Assembly (NCBI GenBank): GCA_034670405.1
Contig: JAXDDX010000178.1
Location: forward strand, 558,001-622,000
Source: Hoplostethus atlanticus
Lineage: Eukaryota; Chordata; Actinopteri; Trachichthyiformes; Trachichthyidae
Length of the DNA stretch: 64,000 bases
Reading direction: 5' to 3'
The notes below the pieces were generated by a model. It made no database searches. It was not told the origin of the DNA and saw nothing but the letters and a program-made list of their open reading frames with translations. Made by a program: the position numbers and the translations under genes. This document shows positions 24,830-35,130 of the stretch, one piece after another; position 1 is the first letter of the stretch; every line of letters starts with the position of its first letter.

Positions 24830-25800
24830 CGTCCGCCTGCCCGACCCAGAATCCCCTGCGCCGAGGCAAGATGGAAGAACACAGCAGCTGCGGGAGAACA
24901 ATGTTTTGGCTCTAAAGACCGAAAGGGACAGCCGAGGGCGAATTAAACGAGCCAGAACAGCAGGTTGTGGTCATGCACTGGTAAGGGGAATTCACCTAAT
25001 CCAACTTTGGGGCAGATTTGACCGCTGCGTCGTTTTAACAACGTGTACGGGACAGACAACAATGCGCAGCGCAGCAACGTTACATTGCTGCTAGTTAGCC
25101 TGCTAGCTGTCTCGGCTAGCCCGACGAGCATCATTGTTCGCCGGAGTTGCATGGGCCGTTTGTTATGGGTCAACACTGTGTTGTCGCTCCATCACTTGTC
25201 CGGTCATTATCCAAGAGGCGAACGGCCTGGAGAAAATACACACATTTTGAGTATAGATTGTGTATGCTTATAATGTTCTCAGTGACAGTTTTTCGGGGGG
25301 AAATCAACATACGTCCTTGATAATTTTGCCGATTCGCGTATCTTGTTTGCATTGTGTAACGCTACTATGCAGTGCCATCTTGCAGTTCTTTTCAACATTA
25401 ATGTTTAATTTGAATTAAAAGTCCAGAGCGAAGTTCGCATACAAGGTAAAGAGCACAGAGTTTTCAAATGCCTATAGAGGTTTGTCTGTTGAAGCGTGTG
25501 CGTTATGTTATTCATCAGTGCAGACATGCGTTGCCGTTATTGCATGGCCATATTAATAATTGCTTGATCCCGCATCACAAAGAAGGGCCCCGCAACAGTG
25601 GTTAGCCAAATCGCTAGCTAGGTAGCTAATTGCATGCCTAGCGAGCTTGATAGCTTTGGAGACGGAGGTAGACCACGGGGTCGACTCACTTCAAGGTGTA
25701 ACTAAAACGCGTTTGAGAAACGAGCGCTTAGCTGGAGCAATTTAGGTCTTATTTCACATTGGAAAAAAAGTTGGCTATGTGTTAGCAAGGTAACGTTAGG
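24830..25800 (+). promoter_or_regulatory. Probable znf281 promoter and noncoding first exon region
   Basis: Relative to its surroundings this stretch is richer in CpG and in GCTAGC and AACGTTA words, which are common near teleost promoters. A plausible noncoding first exon ends at 24980 with the donor CTG|GTAAGG. Another possible donor, AAG|GTAAAG, lies near 25445. The first exon is needed because the first coding exon starts at an acceptor (26700/26701) inside the 5' UTR. Which donor is used cannot be decided from sequence alone. Confidence 0.4.
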
Positions 25801-26701
25801 TTATTGCTAGCGCCCCGCCGGAGCTGAAGGCATTTTGCATCAGTCAGATAGCATATATTAGCCATGTTGCTCATTCATGGACTAACGTTAGGCAAATCGA
25901 TGTTGCAAAGCTAGTCAGAGAAAATGTTATCACGATTTATAATAACATAATGAAACACGAATCAATGAGGACCACCCTCTAAACATTACTCTCACTAAGT
26001 CCTAGTTGGACGTAATCGTGTTTAATTTAATATTTTAACGTGCTATATCTTGACCTTGCTTCTACTCCATCGGTGTTTCAAGTAGTGGCTCAGTCAACTA
26101 TTTGCAGTGTGTATAACCGTGTGTATTAATCATTAAACAATCATCTTGGTAAGGCGCGCTATTACATACCAGACCCGATGCTAAATAGCATTGGGCAGCC
26201 CACTAGTCGAGTATTTACACTAACAGTCTTTCGAATGCGCCTGCATGCTCTCATTGGCAGATAAGCCCGTGCAAATAGGATGACTGGGTCAAGCAGGCCC
26301 ATCAGACAGATTAACATGGAGCTGCAATCCTCCAGCACTGCAGTCACAGTGACCTTTTGGCCCTGCAAAATGTAGACACTCTCGCTGTAATCAAAGGGAG
26401 GGGGACTGTTGTGCAGTATAGGTCCAGTGTTTTCCACATGTCATCATGTCAGATTGTAGCCCTTTGTTGACCCACAAACCCTCATTTTTAATCCGACTAA
26501 GCACTCGGTTGTGAGATCAGAGGCCGTGAGACTGATTCCTAAAGGCCGAGCTTAACTGACTCCATAATTATTGTCTGGTCGGGCATGATTGGTGTTTATC
26601 CTCCCTGCTTGATTGCTACTTATGCATGCTTTCCTAAAGGCAGATGACACTCGCCTATTCCTGTCTCTATCATTGACTCCTGCTCCTTTTTCCCTCTCAG
26701 G

Positions 26702-26725
26702 ATGACACTGATTGGCACCCTGTAG
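26702..26725 (+). promoter_or_regulatory. Short upstream ORF in the znf281 5' UTR
   Basis: Two bases after the acceptor an ATG opens a 7-codon frame, MTLIGTL, closed by TAG 28 bases before the main start codon. It lies in the same exon as the main start, so any transcript using this acceptor contains it. An effect on translation is inference. Confidence 0.45.
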
Positions 26726-26753
26726 TTTTCCTACCTGCCTGTCCACATTCACC

Positions 26754-27158
26754 ATGAGCATTATTCAAGACAAGCTAGGCAACGAATTCCTGCGCTCCAA
26801 TGGGGGCATGGACTCCAACTTTGGCCCTGGCATGATCATGTTCAGCCACCTTCCCCCAGTGACCAGCTTCACCCGGCTGGCTGCCCAGTCAGTCATGCAG
26901 GACTTTCCGCCACAAGACATGATCCTGAAGAAGGAGCGTGACTCGCCTGATTGCAGCGGGGGCACCCTGGGTAGCAGTCTGGGGTGTGGGGGGGTTGGAG
27001 ACTATGTTCACGCCATGGGCATCAAGCAGGAGAAGCTGACAGAGCATGACTACCGCCTGCCGCTGTACCCTGGGGGCCCTGGCAAGAGCTCAGAGCTGCT
27101 GGAGGTGACAGTGGGGAACCACCACAACCTGCTGGTGCATGACCTCAGCATGGGCAAT
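26754..27158 (+). CDS. znf281: znf281 coding exon 1
   Basis: 135 codons from ATG at 26754 (context ACCATGA, purine at -3) to the donor AAT|GTAAGT. It encodes [15 protein letters not shown]..., [20 protein letters not shown] and a GIKQEKL segment resembling the IKQEK sumoylation-type motif of ZNF281. A frame open upstream of the Met has no ATG start and is part of the 5' UTR. Confidence 0.92.
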
Positions 27159-30100
27159 GTAAGTACCTTTGATGGGGAAAGAGATTGGGGCGGGGACTTC
27201 TTGTTCAGATTCACTAGCCGTGTTTACGTGCGTACAACAATGCAACTATTGACAATAGTCTGATTAAGACAATAGTGCGATGAAGCCATATACATGGTGC
27301 TATAACACTGGTCCTCACATCCGGACCTCAGGATCCAGATTACTGCTGGTTTTCTATTCTTGCAATTAATCAACTATTTTTGTGTGTATGTAAACATGGT
27401 CATTGTGGAATTAAACCGATATAAGAGCTACAGGCCCAGATATAGCCTAGGTAGTCGCGCCCCATGTGTAGATATGAGGCTTGGTTGTCATTATTCTAAT
27501 AATGATTATTATGGAGAAGGAGGAGCCTGACAAAGGAGGGGTGCAGAGGAGGAGCTTGTGACATAAATCTGCTGAAGGCGTGAGATGCAAAATATAAATC
27601 ACCTCCCCACTCGCCGGAAGGGTGATGTCATCCAGCCTCAGACGGCATGAATGAAAACGTCTTGGCAAGGACACGGCTGTCTTGTTTGAGCTTGCACTTC
27701 ATTTCAATTGTCTTTTGTGCTCACTCATGTAGACACACACGCACACATACCTCTGTCTAACAATAGCCAGGCATTGGAGGTCATCTGGTGCAAGTGCGTT
27801 TAAAAAAACAATAAATGATTCTCTGCACAGAAATGGTCTATGCAAGGACAACTTAAGACTGAAGACTTTATATAAACACAGGCCAGCAGATAATTGGAGC
27901 CCTCTGGCTCTCTGGCAACAGAAAGAGAAGGACTAGTTTCAGCCAGGCACACACACTATGAATTACAAATTGTTGTTGCACTTATTCTCAAGGTAATGAC
28001 TTTCTCCTGGGCCAATGCATTTTAACTCAAAATCAGACTTATTTTGTTTTGGCTAGACCCCCCCCCCCCATCTAATCCAACAATTGGGGTGATTTTGAGA
28101 ACTGTGTTCTGCACCCGCATTCACCCTATCCGTCTCCATATGGCAGTGAGGTGCAGTCTGTTCAAGTAATAAAGTTTAATTGAAAACGAAATGGCAATGA
28201 GAGGTAGTAAACACATGGAGGGAAGGGGGTGGGGGGGTCTGTGCTCAAGGGCAGCTGGATACCATTCTGTCCCTTGCCAAATGAATGCACTGCACAGGTT
28301 CTTTGTTAGAGGGCAAATATAGGGTAATTATTCCCAATATAGATAAACTCAGGAGCAGCAGGAAGTGAGGTGTGGAGTTCTTTGGTTAGAATACCAGATG
28401 AATGGCTCATACAGTGAATTACAGGCAGCTTGTCCGTAGAGGGAAACATCAAGAGGGCCATACATTTAAAGCTTTGTTGGAAACTCATAGTGCTAGATGT
28501 GGTTCCAGTGGGAATAACAGACTGTCCCTAGATATTGTGTAGGAGTTTTGTCTCGTCTGCACAAGGCCAAAACAGCAATATGTTAGATTCAAGGCCCTTA
28601 ACCTTCAATCGAGTGATTTCCCTGTTCCAGCTTGCTCTCACTGCCTCTCCCTCTCCCTTTGTCATCTTCCCAGCTGCCAAGTCGGTTAGGAAAGGAGCCC
28701 ACTGGGAGAAAGGGTCGAAGGTCAAATGGTGACGGACAGGGGGGGAAGCCGAGAAAGAAACGGAGTGAGACAAAGGTTGGTTATATTCCCGTTTTTTCAT
28801 CTATTTATGAATTCCGTCAGATATCTTGATGCGCGCAATATATTGTTAGAATTTAAAATCTTCACTAGTTAGCTGTGTGAGAAATGTGCAGCCATAACAT
28901 TCAACACAAAGGGAGTGTGCTACTTCAAACCCCTGTATAACCCATGTTTAAGTCCACTCTTTTATGGTATATTACACCTATAATAAACCAAATCTTTCAA
29001 ATTCATACTATATATGCCATTAATAACAAATGGAATGTTTATTCAATAGTGTTTTCATAAAAAATATATTCCAAAAAATCAGAATACTTCAGGATGCTCC
29101 AGCCTATAGGAAGCGTTTTTCAGTATTACTGAGGTACCAGATACATTTTTTGGACCTATAAAGTGAAGTATTGTAGATATTTTTTGTCCTGATCCTTTGT
29201 ATCCAGACGTCATATGAGAAGGTTGACTGAATCTGACCCCTCTGTTTCTCCTTTATTGTTCTACAGCAATCAATGATGCTGGATGCAGATGGAAGCAGCC
29301 TGTCGCCAGGCACCAAGCCACACATCTGTGAGCACTGCAGTGCATCCTTCAGAAGCTCCTATCACCTACGTAGACATGTCCTCATCCACACAGGTACTGT
29401 AGTGTGCAACTTTCCACCCTCAGACTCACGTGCTTGTTCTTGTTTTTAAGTACGGTGGCAAAAAAACAAATATTTCGGTAGTTGCATAATCAGCTCAAAA
29501 AGAAACCCAATGTAACAGATTTACAGTTACCGTGAAGAAGCTCTGCCAGCTTCTGCAGGGGGATTTTGTTTTCAGGTGCTCAAGCATGCTCATACTACTG
29601 TGGTACACCAAGTCAATGTTGTATTGCGTGCATGTTACTGTATTATTGGGCTTTTTCTTGAAGTGTTGCCACAATTTGCTATTCTATTGACGGCAAATCC
29701 ACAATGGAAATACTATTAATTTGTTATTGTCAATAATGCTGAATGTCATCCTTACTTTTAAACATTGTTTCTTAGTTTGAGTTAAGAATATTTATAATAG
29801 ATACACAAATGCTATATATTGTATCACAGCTATATGATTGTATTTCATTGTATTATTGATTACTTTCTGCATATCCCTTTCTTGTTTTTGTCCCTAATTG
29901 TAACTTTCTCCCTCCTTGCTCTGATTTGGTATAACAGGTTAAGTGATTTGCAAGGTCAAAATGATTAGTTGTCACATGATAAATGCTCTCATCAGAAAAC
30001 CGCTAGAGTTCTGGGATGTAGAGGGACAGAAAATTAATTTGCAGATGATGCACAAGCAAGTAGTAGAGTTTGAGAAATTAGTTTTAGTGTAAACCCACTG

Positions 30101-32463
30101 TATCTCTCCAAATCTACCTGGTCCTGCTATATGACCATTTTGTGGTTATAAAATTGATAAGCATGTGCTGCAGTTTTATAGAGGTATGGTGTTAATTCAT
30201 TTTATTTTCATGCATGTATTTCCAAGTGCAAGCGAATCTTGACAGGAAGATAATGATATTTGCTACTTAGCTCATTATGAGTCCTGGAGCACACAGCACA
30301 TTGTAACCACACACACAACTCTATCTGTGGTCTTATTTCAGGTGAAAGACCATTCAGGTGCAATCAGTGCAACATGAGTTTCATTCAGAAGTACCTTCTC
30401 CAGCGGCACGAGAAGATCCACAGCGGTGAGTGATTAAACGCTCATGACACAACCGTTGCAATGCCTGGTGCTTCCAGTGAACCTGAAGGTATCTATTCTT
30501 GACACGTGCTGTTTCCGTATGTCAGGAGAGAAGCCATTCAGCTGTGACCAGTGTAACATGCGTTTCATTCAGAAGTATCACATGGAGAGGCACAAAAGGA
30601 CACACAGCGGAGAAAAGCCGTACAGATGTGAGACCTGCCAACAGGTCAGTGATCCTCACTTACTCCCCGCAGGTTTTCAACAACTTCCTTGTTGGCTTTC
30701 TAAATGTACAAAACTGTTTTGTATTTATTGTTGTATTTGTATTGCATTTGCCTTTTCATATTCCTACACATAAGATTACTCTACATTATTTGTTTCCAAG
30801 AGTACATGTCGTTTTTCTGCTCTGCAGTATTTTTCCAGGACGGACCGATTGCTTAAGCACAAGCGAACCTGTGGAGAAGCCATAAAGAGGGGGCTTGAGC
30901 CTGGGATGTTGGACCTGGGTTGTGCAGACATGGGGCATGGCAGCTATGGAATCACTCAGGGAAATGCTGGGGCTACCAGCAGAAAGAGGGGAAGGTCCAA
31001 AAACTCTGGAGAGGGAGGGGAGCACAAGAAGAAGAAGGGGGCAGCAGGAGGTGCAGCAGCAGGAGCAGGGTTGGGGGCCTCGCACATTCACGGAGCAGTA
31101 TCAGGAGGGTACGGTGTCCATGAATACTCTGTGGAGAATCAAACGGTGTCCTCCTCTACTGAGCCAGGCCCCAGCATGCACCAGGCCCACCATGGCCAGG
31201 CTCCAAAGATGGCATTCAAGAAGGCCAATCGCAAGGGCCTTGACAAGGTGGGACTGGAACAGGCAAAACCGGGCCCCATGGAGCAGAGTGGGTGCATGGA
31301 CGGGCTCGGCCTCATGCAGGGTAACGGGGCCAAAGCGGGCCCCACCAGCAGCAACTATGACGACGCCATGCATTTTCTCAAGAAGAGGCGCTACCTTCAT
31401 GCAGCAAACAACGCAACTACATCAGGGGCCGGGGTGACTACAAGCAATGATTATGACATTGGCGTCGCTCACCTGTCTTCCCAGCAGTCCGTCATCCAGG
31501 GCGTGGTTTCCGGCGTGATGGACAGTGACACACCCCTGAGTCTGCTGGATGCCTCTCCCATGGGGGTGGACAAGCACCACGACAAGTCGGGGATCCCTGA
31601 CGAAGTGCTGCAGAGCCTGCTCGACCACTATACTCAGAAACCCGACGGCTCGCACCACAACGTACACTTTGACATCAGCGACCAGCACGTGGAGCTGCAC
31701 CCTCCCTCAGCTGACGGATCTGATCTCGGCCACAACGGCAACACCCCCAGCCCCTCTGGAGACAAGACTGTCATCATGCACGAATACTCCCGCTTCCTGC
31801 TGCAGGCCTTGGAGCGCACCAGCCACAGCGCCAGCTTCCCTTTGGGCCCCGCGCCCCTCTTTCACCAGCTCCCACCCGGGCAATCCCCTCTACTCTGACA
31901 AGAACATCTACAGTACTTCCCCTCTGGAGTGCGGGTTTGGCCAGTCGGTGGCGTCGCCCTCCCTGCCCTCCTCCGTGCCAAAGTCTCACTTTGCGATGCT
32001 GACGGGCTCCTCGCCACAGCACAGCTTCCACCTGAGCAGCCTGGAGCCCTCCACACACCAGCAGCTCACCCCGTCTCAGGAGCTCACCGACCAGATGGAG
32101 AAGCAGCACTCCTCCACTCCCCCTTCCTCCTACCAGATCAGCCCATCTGACCTGAGCAGCCAGAAGGACCAGCCGCCAGTCAAGAATGGCACCGCGGTTT
32201 ACCCTCTGGCCCCCTCGCAGGACCTGGCCTCTCTGGACTCCTCCAAGCCTTCCTACCAGATAGAGAACTTTGCCCAGGCCTTTGGCTCCCAGTTCAAGTC
32301 AGACGGCCGCGGCTTGTCGTACGGCACCAACTCTAGCAGGGAGGTGGACCACAGGATAAGGACGCCTGTGTCTGAATTCTCAGGGTATAGTAGTTTGTTA
32401 GCCGATGTCAATGAGCCAGTAAGTACAGGTTCCAAAACCCCAACAAGCCAAAGCTACAGATGA
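26754..32463 (+). CDS. znf281: znf281-type C2H2 zinc-finger transcription factor, whole gene (frameshift in last exon)
   Basis: Five coding exons: 26754-27158, 29267-29393, 30342-30425, 30526-30644 and 30828-32463. The N-terminus has the ZNF281 block [11 protein letters not shown]. Four zinc fingers follow at residues about 154-260; three are C2H2 and the fourth (C240, C243, H256, C260) is C2HC, as in the ZNF148/ZNF281 family. The C-terminus has [26 protein letters not shown] and KTPTSQSYR, which are ZNF281 and not ZNF148 hallmarks. Family members bind GC-rich promoter elements in the nucleus and regulate pluripotency and stress genes. The frame breaks near 31850-31880: the upstream frame stops at 31898 (about 601 residues), while the conserved tail continues in another frame. 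One surplus base, or two missing, would explain it. The total would be about 789 residues if uninterrupted; human ZNF281 is about 895. Confidence 0.9.
27159..29266 (+). other. znf281 intron after coding exon 1
   Basis: A 2.1-kb intron, GTAAGT to CTACAG. It contains a poly-C run near 28069 and a G-rich stretch near 28225. No repeat family or hidden exon was recognised. Confidence 0.85.
29267..29393 (+). CDS. znf281: znf281 coding exon 2 (zinc finger 1)
   Basis: 127 bases encoding [18 protein letters not shown] and then finger 1, [19 protein letters not shown] plus VLIH (C156, C159, H172, H176). The donor CACACAG|GTACTG splits the Gly of the TGERP linker. Confidence 0.94.
29394..30341 (+). other. 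znf281 intron between fingers 1 and 2
   Basis: A 948-base AT-rich intron with a GTACTG donor and TTTCAG acceptor. Nothing else was recognised in it. Confidence 0.9.
30342..30425 (+). CDS. znf281: znf281 coding exon 3 (zinc finger 2)
   Basis: 84 bases encoding the linker GERP and finger 2, [20 protein letters not shown] plus KIH. It ends in the next linker with donor AGCG|GTGAGT. It is followed by a 100-base intron, typical of compact fish introns. Confidence 0.94.
30526..30644 (+). CDS. znf281: znf281 coding exon 4 (zinc finger 3 and start of finger 4)
   Basis: 119 bases encoding [20 protein letters not shown], then ERHKRTH and the first half of finger 4, YRCETCQQ. The donor CAG|GTCAGT is in phase 0. 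Reading on into the intron loses all family similarity. Confidence 0.94.
30828..32463 (+). CDS. znf281: znf281 coding exon 5 (end of finger 4, C-terminal region, frameshifted)
   Basis: After the acceptor TCTGCAG the exon completes finger 4, [15 protein letters not shown]. It runs through [47 protein letters not shown] and [16 protein letters not shown]. That frame then reads LPPGQSPLL and stops at 31896-31898. In the frame one base further on, [35 protein letters not shown] and the conserved tail to SQSYR (TGA at 32461-32463) continue without a stop. Both sides are conserved, so the break is recent or artefactual. No spliceable intron fits. Confidence 0.88.
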
Positions 32464-32544
32464 GGGCCTGGGAGGGTGAGAACATTCTGTTGTTGAAAGT
32501 TAATGTTTTTGTTTTATTTTTTTTAGTGCTCCTATTTTATTGTT

Positions 32545-32546
32545 AA

Positions 32547-32583
<37 letters not shown>

Positions 32584-32585
32584 GT
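32545..32585. repeat. ATT trinucleotide microsatellite in znf281 3' UTR
   Basis: About 13 tandem ATT units about 80 bases past the stop codon; on the sense strand it is a TTA/ATT tract in the mRNA. Confidence 0.9.
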
Positions 32586-34823
32586 TATTATTTTTTATGT
32601 GTCATTTTTATTTTAATTATTATACTGATGCTGTGTTTATATGCCCCATTCCCCTCCCCCAGGAGGGGCCTGCAAGCCCTCCTACAAATGCAATTTTTTG
32701 TTTTTTAGATATCCATTTTTCTTAAGTTAAATATGTATTGACTCTGTTTATTCATTTCATATTAGTGTCATTAGGTCTACTCGTTAATCGTTAAATTGAA
32801 AGTACTTTTTAAATAAGGGTAGAGTAGCAATGGACTCGTTTCTTTTCCCATGAGCTGACGTGTTTTAGCAATCAACTTTACAATTGTAAAATAATAATAG
32901 AAAGAAAACCCATCATGGCAGGGAATAGCCCAGAACTGAACTAGCAAAAAAAAAAGAAGTTATTGTCTGTTACAAGGTTAAAAGTATTACTCAGGAAAAA
33001 GTGGGAAAGGAGAAGCCAATGAGGTGCAGTGAGCACTCATGTCAGAAGTGTAAGTTTTGCAACTTCAAAGAGGATTTTTCTTTTGTTATTATGTTTTATT
33101 CCTTGGTGAATGAGTGTGACAATAACAGACTGCTGCCAGCTCACTTGAACACTGAGAACACTTTCCACTTGGCTATATAGAGATTATGGTACTTTCTTGT
33201 CAATGTGAAACTCAATGTTTTCTTCAATAAGGGCCATATATATATTTATAAGAATATATATATTATGTAAAGTAACAGATTTAATCATTCGGGGAACTGC
33301 CAGGTCACGTGGAGGACGGGAGGAGGGCGGTTTAGGGGGTACATGTTGTCCGTGTTTTATTTTTGGAGAACAAAAGTGATGTTAGGGCTTTTCTTTGGCC
33401 AATAGAGGTTGCTGTTGGACAGCGATAGAATGGCCTTCCCCTTCCTCGCTCCCCTCTTCTTCACCTCTCTTTCTTTAAAAGAATCCAACTAGCACTTTGA
33501 GCCGTTTATTACATCTGATCAAGAAAGCTCCGACATCAGACGTGGACTGGCTTCCCGGGGTTGAACATGTCTGGCCGTGTTGATGGGAACGCCCTTTATT
33601 GGGATGGCATGGTTTCTATGGGATAGCGGGTGGGAGGCAGGGTTTATATGGGAAGGTGGGAGGGTGCGCTCATGGGATTTTTTTATTAACTTTGTCTCTT
33701 TTTCTCCTTTATGTTTAGGGAAGGAATTAGATTGTGGGATGGGGGGGGTGGGCGCCTTTTAAAAATATTAACGTTTAAATGGGATAATGTAAGTAACTCT
33801 CAGCCCCTAGTTTTAGTTTTAATTGTTAGCAGCTTTGCTTTATTATTGAATTTGATGACCAATATGTTAGTGACTTGAGTATTTCCTCTGCCGTCGCTGA
33901 AGCGGCCGTATATGAGGAAAAGGCGACTACATTGTATTAATTTGTAACAGACACCTGATCAGTTTGTGTGTGTGCTGGCAGTACCAAGCATATTTTGGGT
34001 GCCTAGTCCTGGGAAATACAGGCGCAACACATTGTCTAAAGATATAGAAAGCGTTAGATGTGATGTCTTGCTGTCCACACAATGATTCTTAAATGTGTTC
34101 ATTCGTTTATTCATTCAATTAAGTCTTCCATAGTTAAAGCTGGCCCCTTTTTGTGCTGGAAATGATGTCTCACTCGCTGTTTTTCAGCCCTCTCACGCCC
34201 CCCTCCGACGCCCGCTTGTTTGAAGCAATCATGAAACATGGCTGAACGACTGCAACGTTGCAATATCATAGGGGACAGCGACTGACCACTAGAGTAATAG
34301 GCTATGTTGACCGGTTGAGGGGCGAACAATAACTAGCGTTTCATATACCTCATATCACTGTAACCAGGGACAAAGGAGTGAAGGGGCGATGTATGTAGCA
34401 GAATGCTGTTGTATGTAAAGATGTCATGTTTCTGTGAGACTATTTTTAAACATTTTGTGTAAAAGACATTTCTGGGACCTGTTAAGAGGTTGTTGTTGCT
34501 TAAGGGTTTTTGCAAATGTCTTAATGCCAACCAGTGTTCAGTCTACAGTTAGACCTCCTGTCTCCTCCATAGATTTTGTTACATGCCATATTGTTTCAAT
34601 GGCTTATTGTTTACAAAAAAATGTACAAAACACTACATCTTAATTTACTTAATTTTGACCCCCAATATAAATTTCATATTCTTTTCTACCCCCCCCCTTT
34701 TTTTTTTTCCACCGCCAAATTTTGTAGCTGATATTCTCCATTTTTTATTTCTTTCAGATTCTTGTGATGTGTTTCACAAGGCTGTACTTGTCCAATGGAT
34801 CTAAAAGTGATTAGGGAAAAAAC

Positions 34824-34829
34824 AATAAA
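34824..34829 (+). terminator. Candidate poly(A) signal of znf281
   Basis: The hexamer AATAAA occurs in an A-rich context about 2.36 kb after the znf281 stop codon. Confidence 0.55.
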
Positions 34830-35112
34830 ATACTGTTATCAAGAACTACTGCACTCATCCTTTATCCTTTATTATTAACCTTTAAGCGGCGTAAGAGATG
34901 TTTGACACATCTGATAAAAGCATGTTTATGTTTACAATGAAATTTAAGTGTTTATCCTTTTTATCAATTTTAATCAAGGGTGTGTGTGGGATATTGATAA
35001 TGAGTGTATGTAATTTGGCTTCAAACCATTTAATGCCATGCTGGACGGTCTTGCTTATCAGCAGTGCGTAGTGCCATAAGAGGCTTACCGTAGCGCTGCA
35101 CTGCTGTGTTTT

Positions 35113-35130
35113 GCCACCGGGTGGTGCTAG
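35113..35130 (+). promoter_or_regulatory. CTCF-like motif
   Basis: GCCACCGGGTGGTGCTAG resembles the vertebrate CTCF core GCCACCAGGGGGCGCTA at most positions. It lies about 280 bases past the znf281 poly(A) signal. A boundary role is speculation; short motif matches occur by chance in a window this size. Confidence 0.25.

Larger units (their letters stand above)
18100..24830. other. Intergenic region between kcnj3 and znf281
   Basis: The two flanking genes are divergently transcribed. Within this 6.7 kb I recognise an L2-like LINE fragment (about 18490-19030), a 93-bp hAT MITE (19579-19671) and an imperfect AT-rich palindrome (about 24080-24270). I also see a short segment near 19480-19560 resembling a common fish repeat, and simple repeats near 24475-24530. 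No further exons were recognised. Confidence 0.6.
32464..34850 (+). other. znf281 3' UTR
   Basis: A long AT-rich region after the stop with no exon signals. It includes an ATT/TTA trinucleotide repeat (about 32545-32585) and ends near a canonical AATAAA at 34824-34829. Long conserved 3' UTRs are usual for this family. The exact cleavage site is inferred to be about 15-25 bases after the hexamer. Confidence 0.6.

Noticed and set aside
31850-31900. A tiny intron as explanation of the znf281 frameshift.
   Set aside because: There is no GT-AG pair of spliceable length within the interval that restores the frame while keeping the conserved residues.
26754-32463. Assignment of the zinc-finger gene to ZNF148.
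   Set aside because: The finger array fits both, but [34 protein letters not shown] and the SQSYR end are ZNF281-specific.
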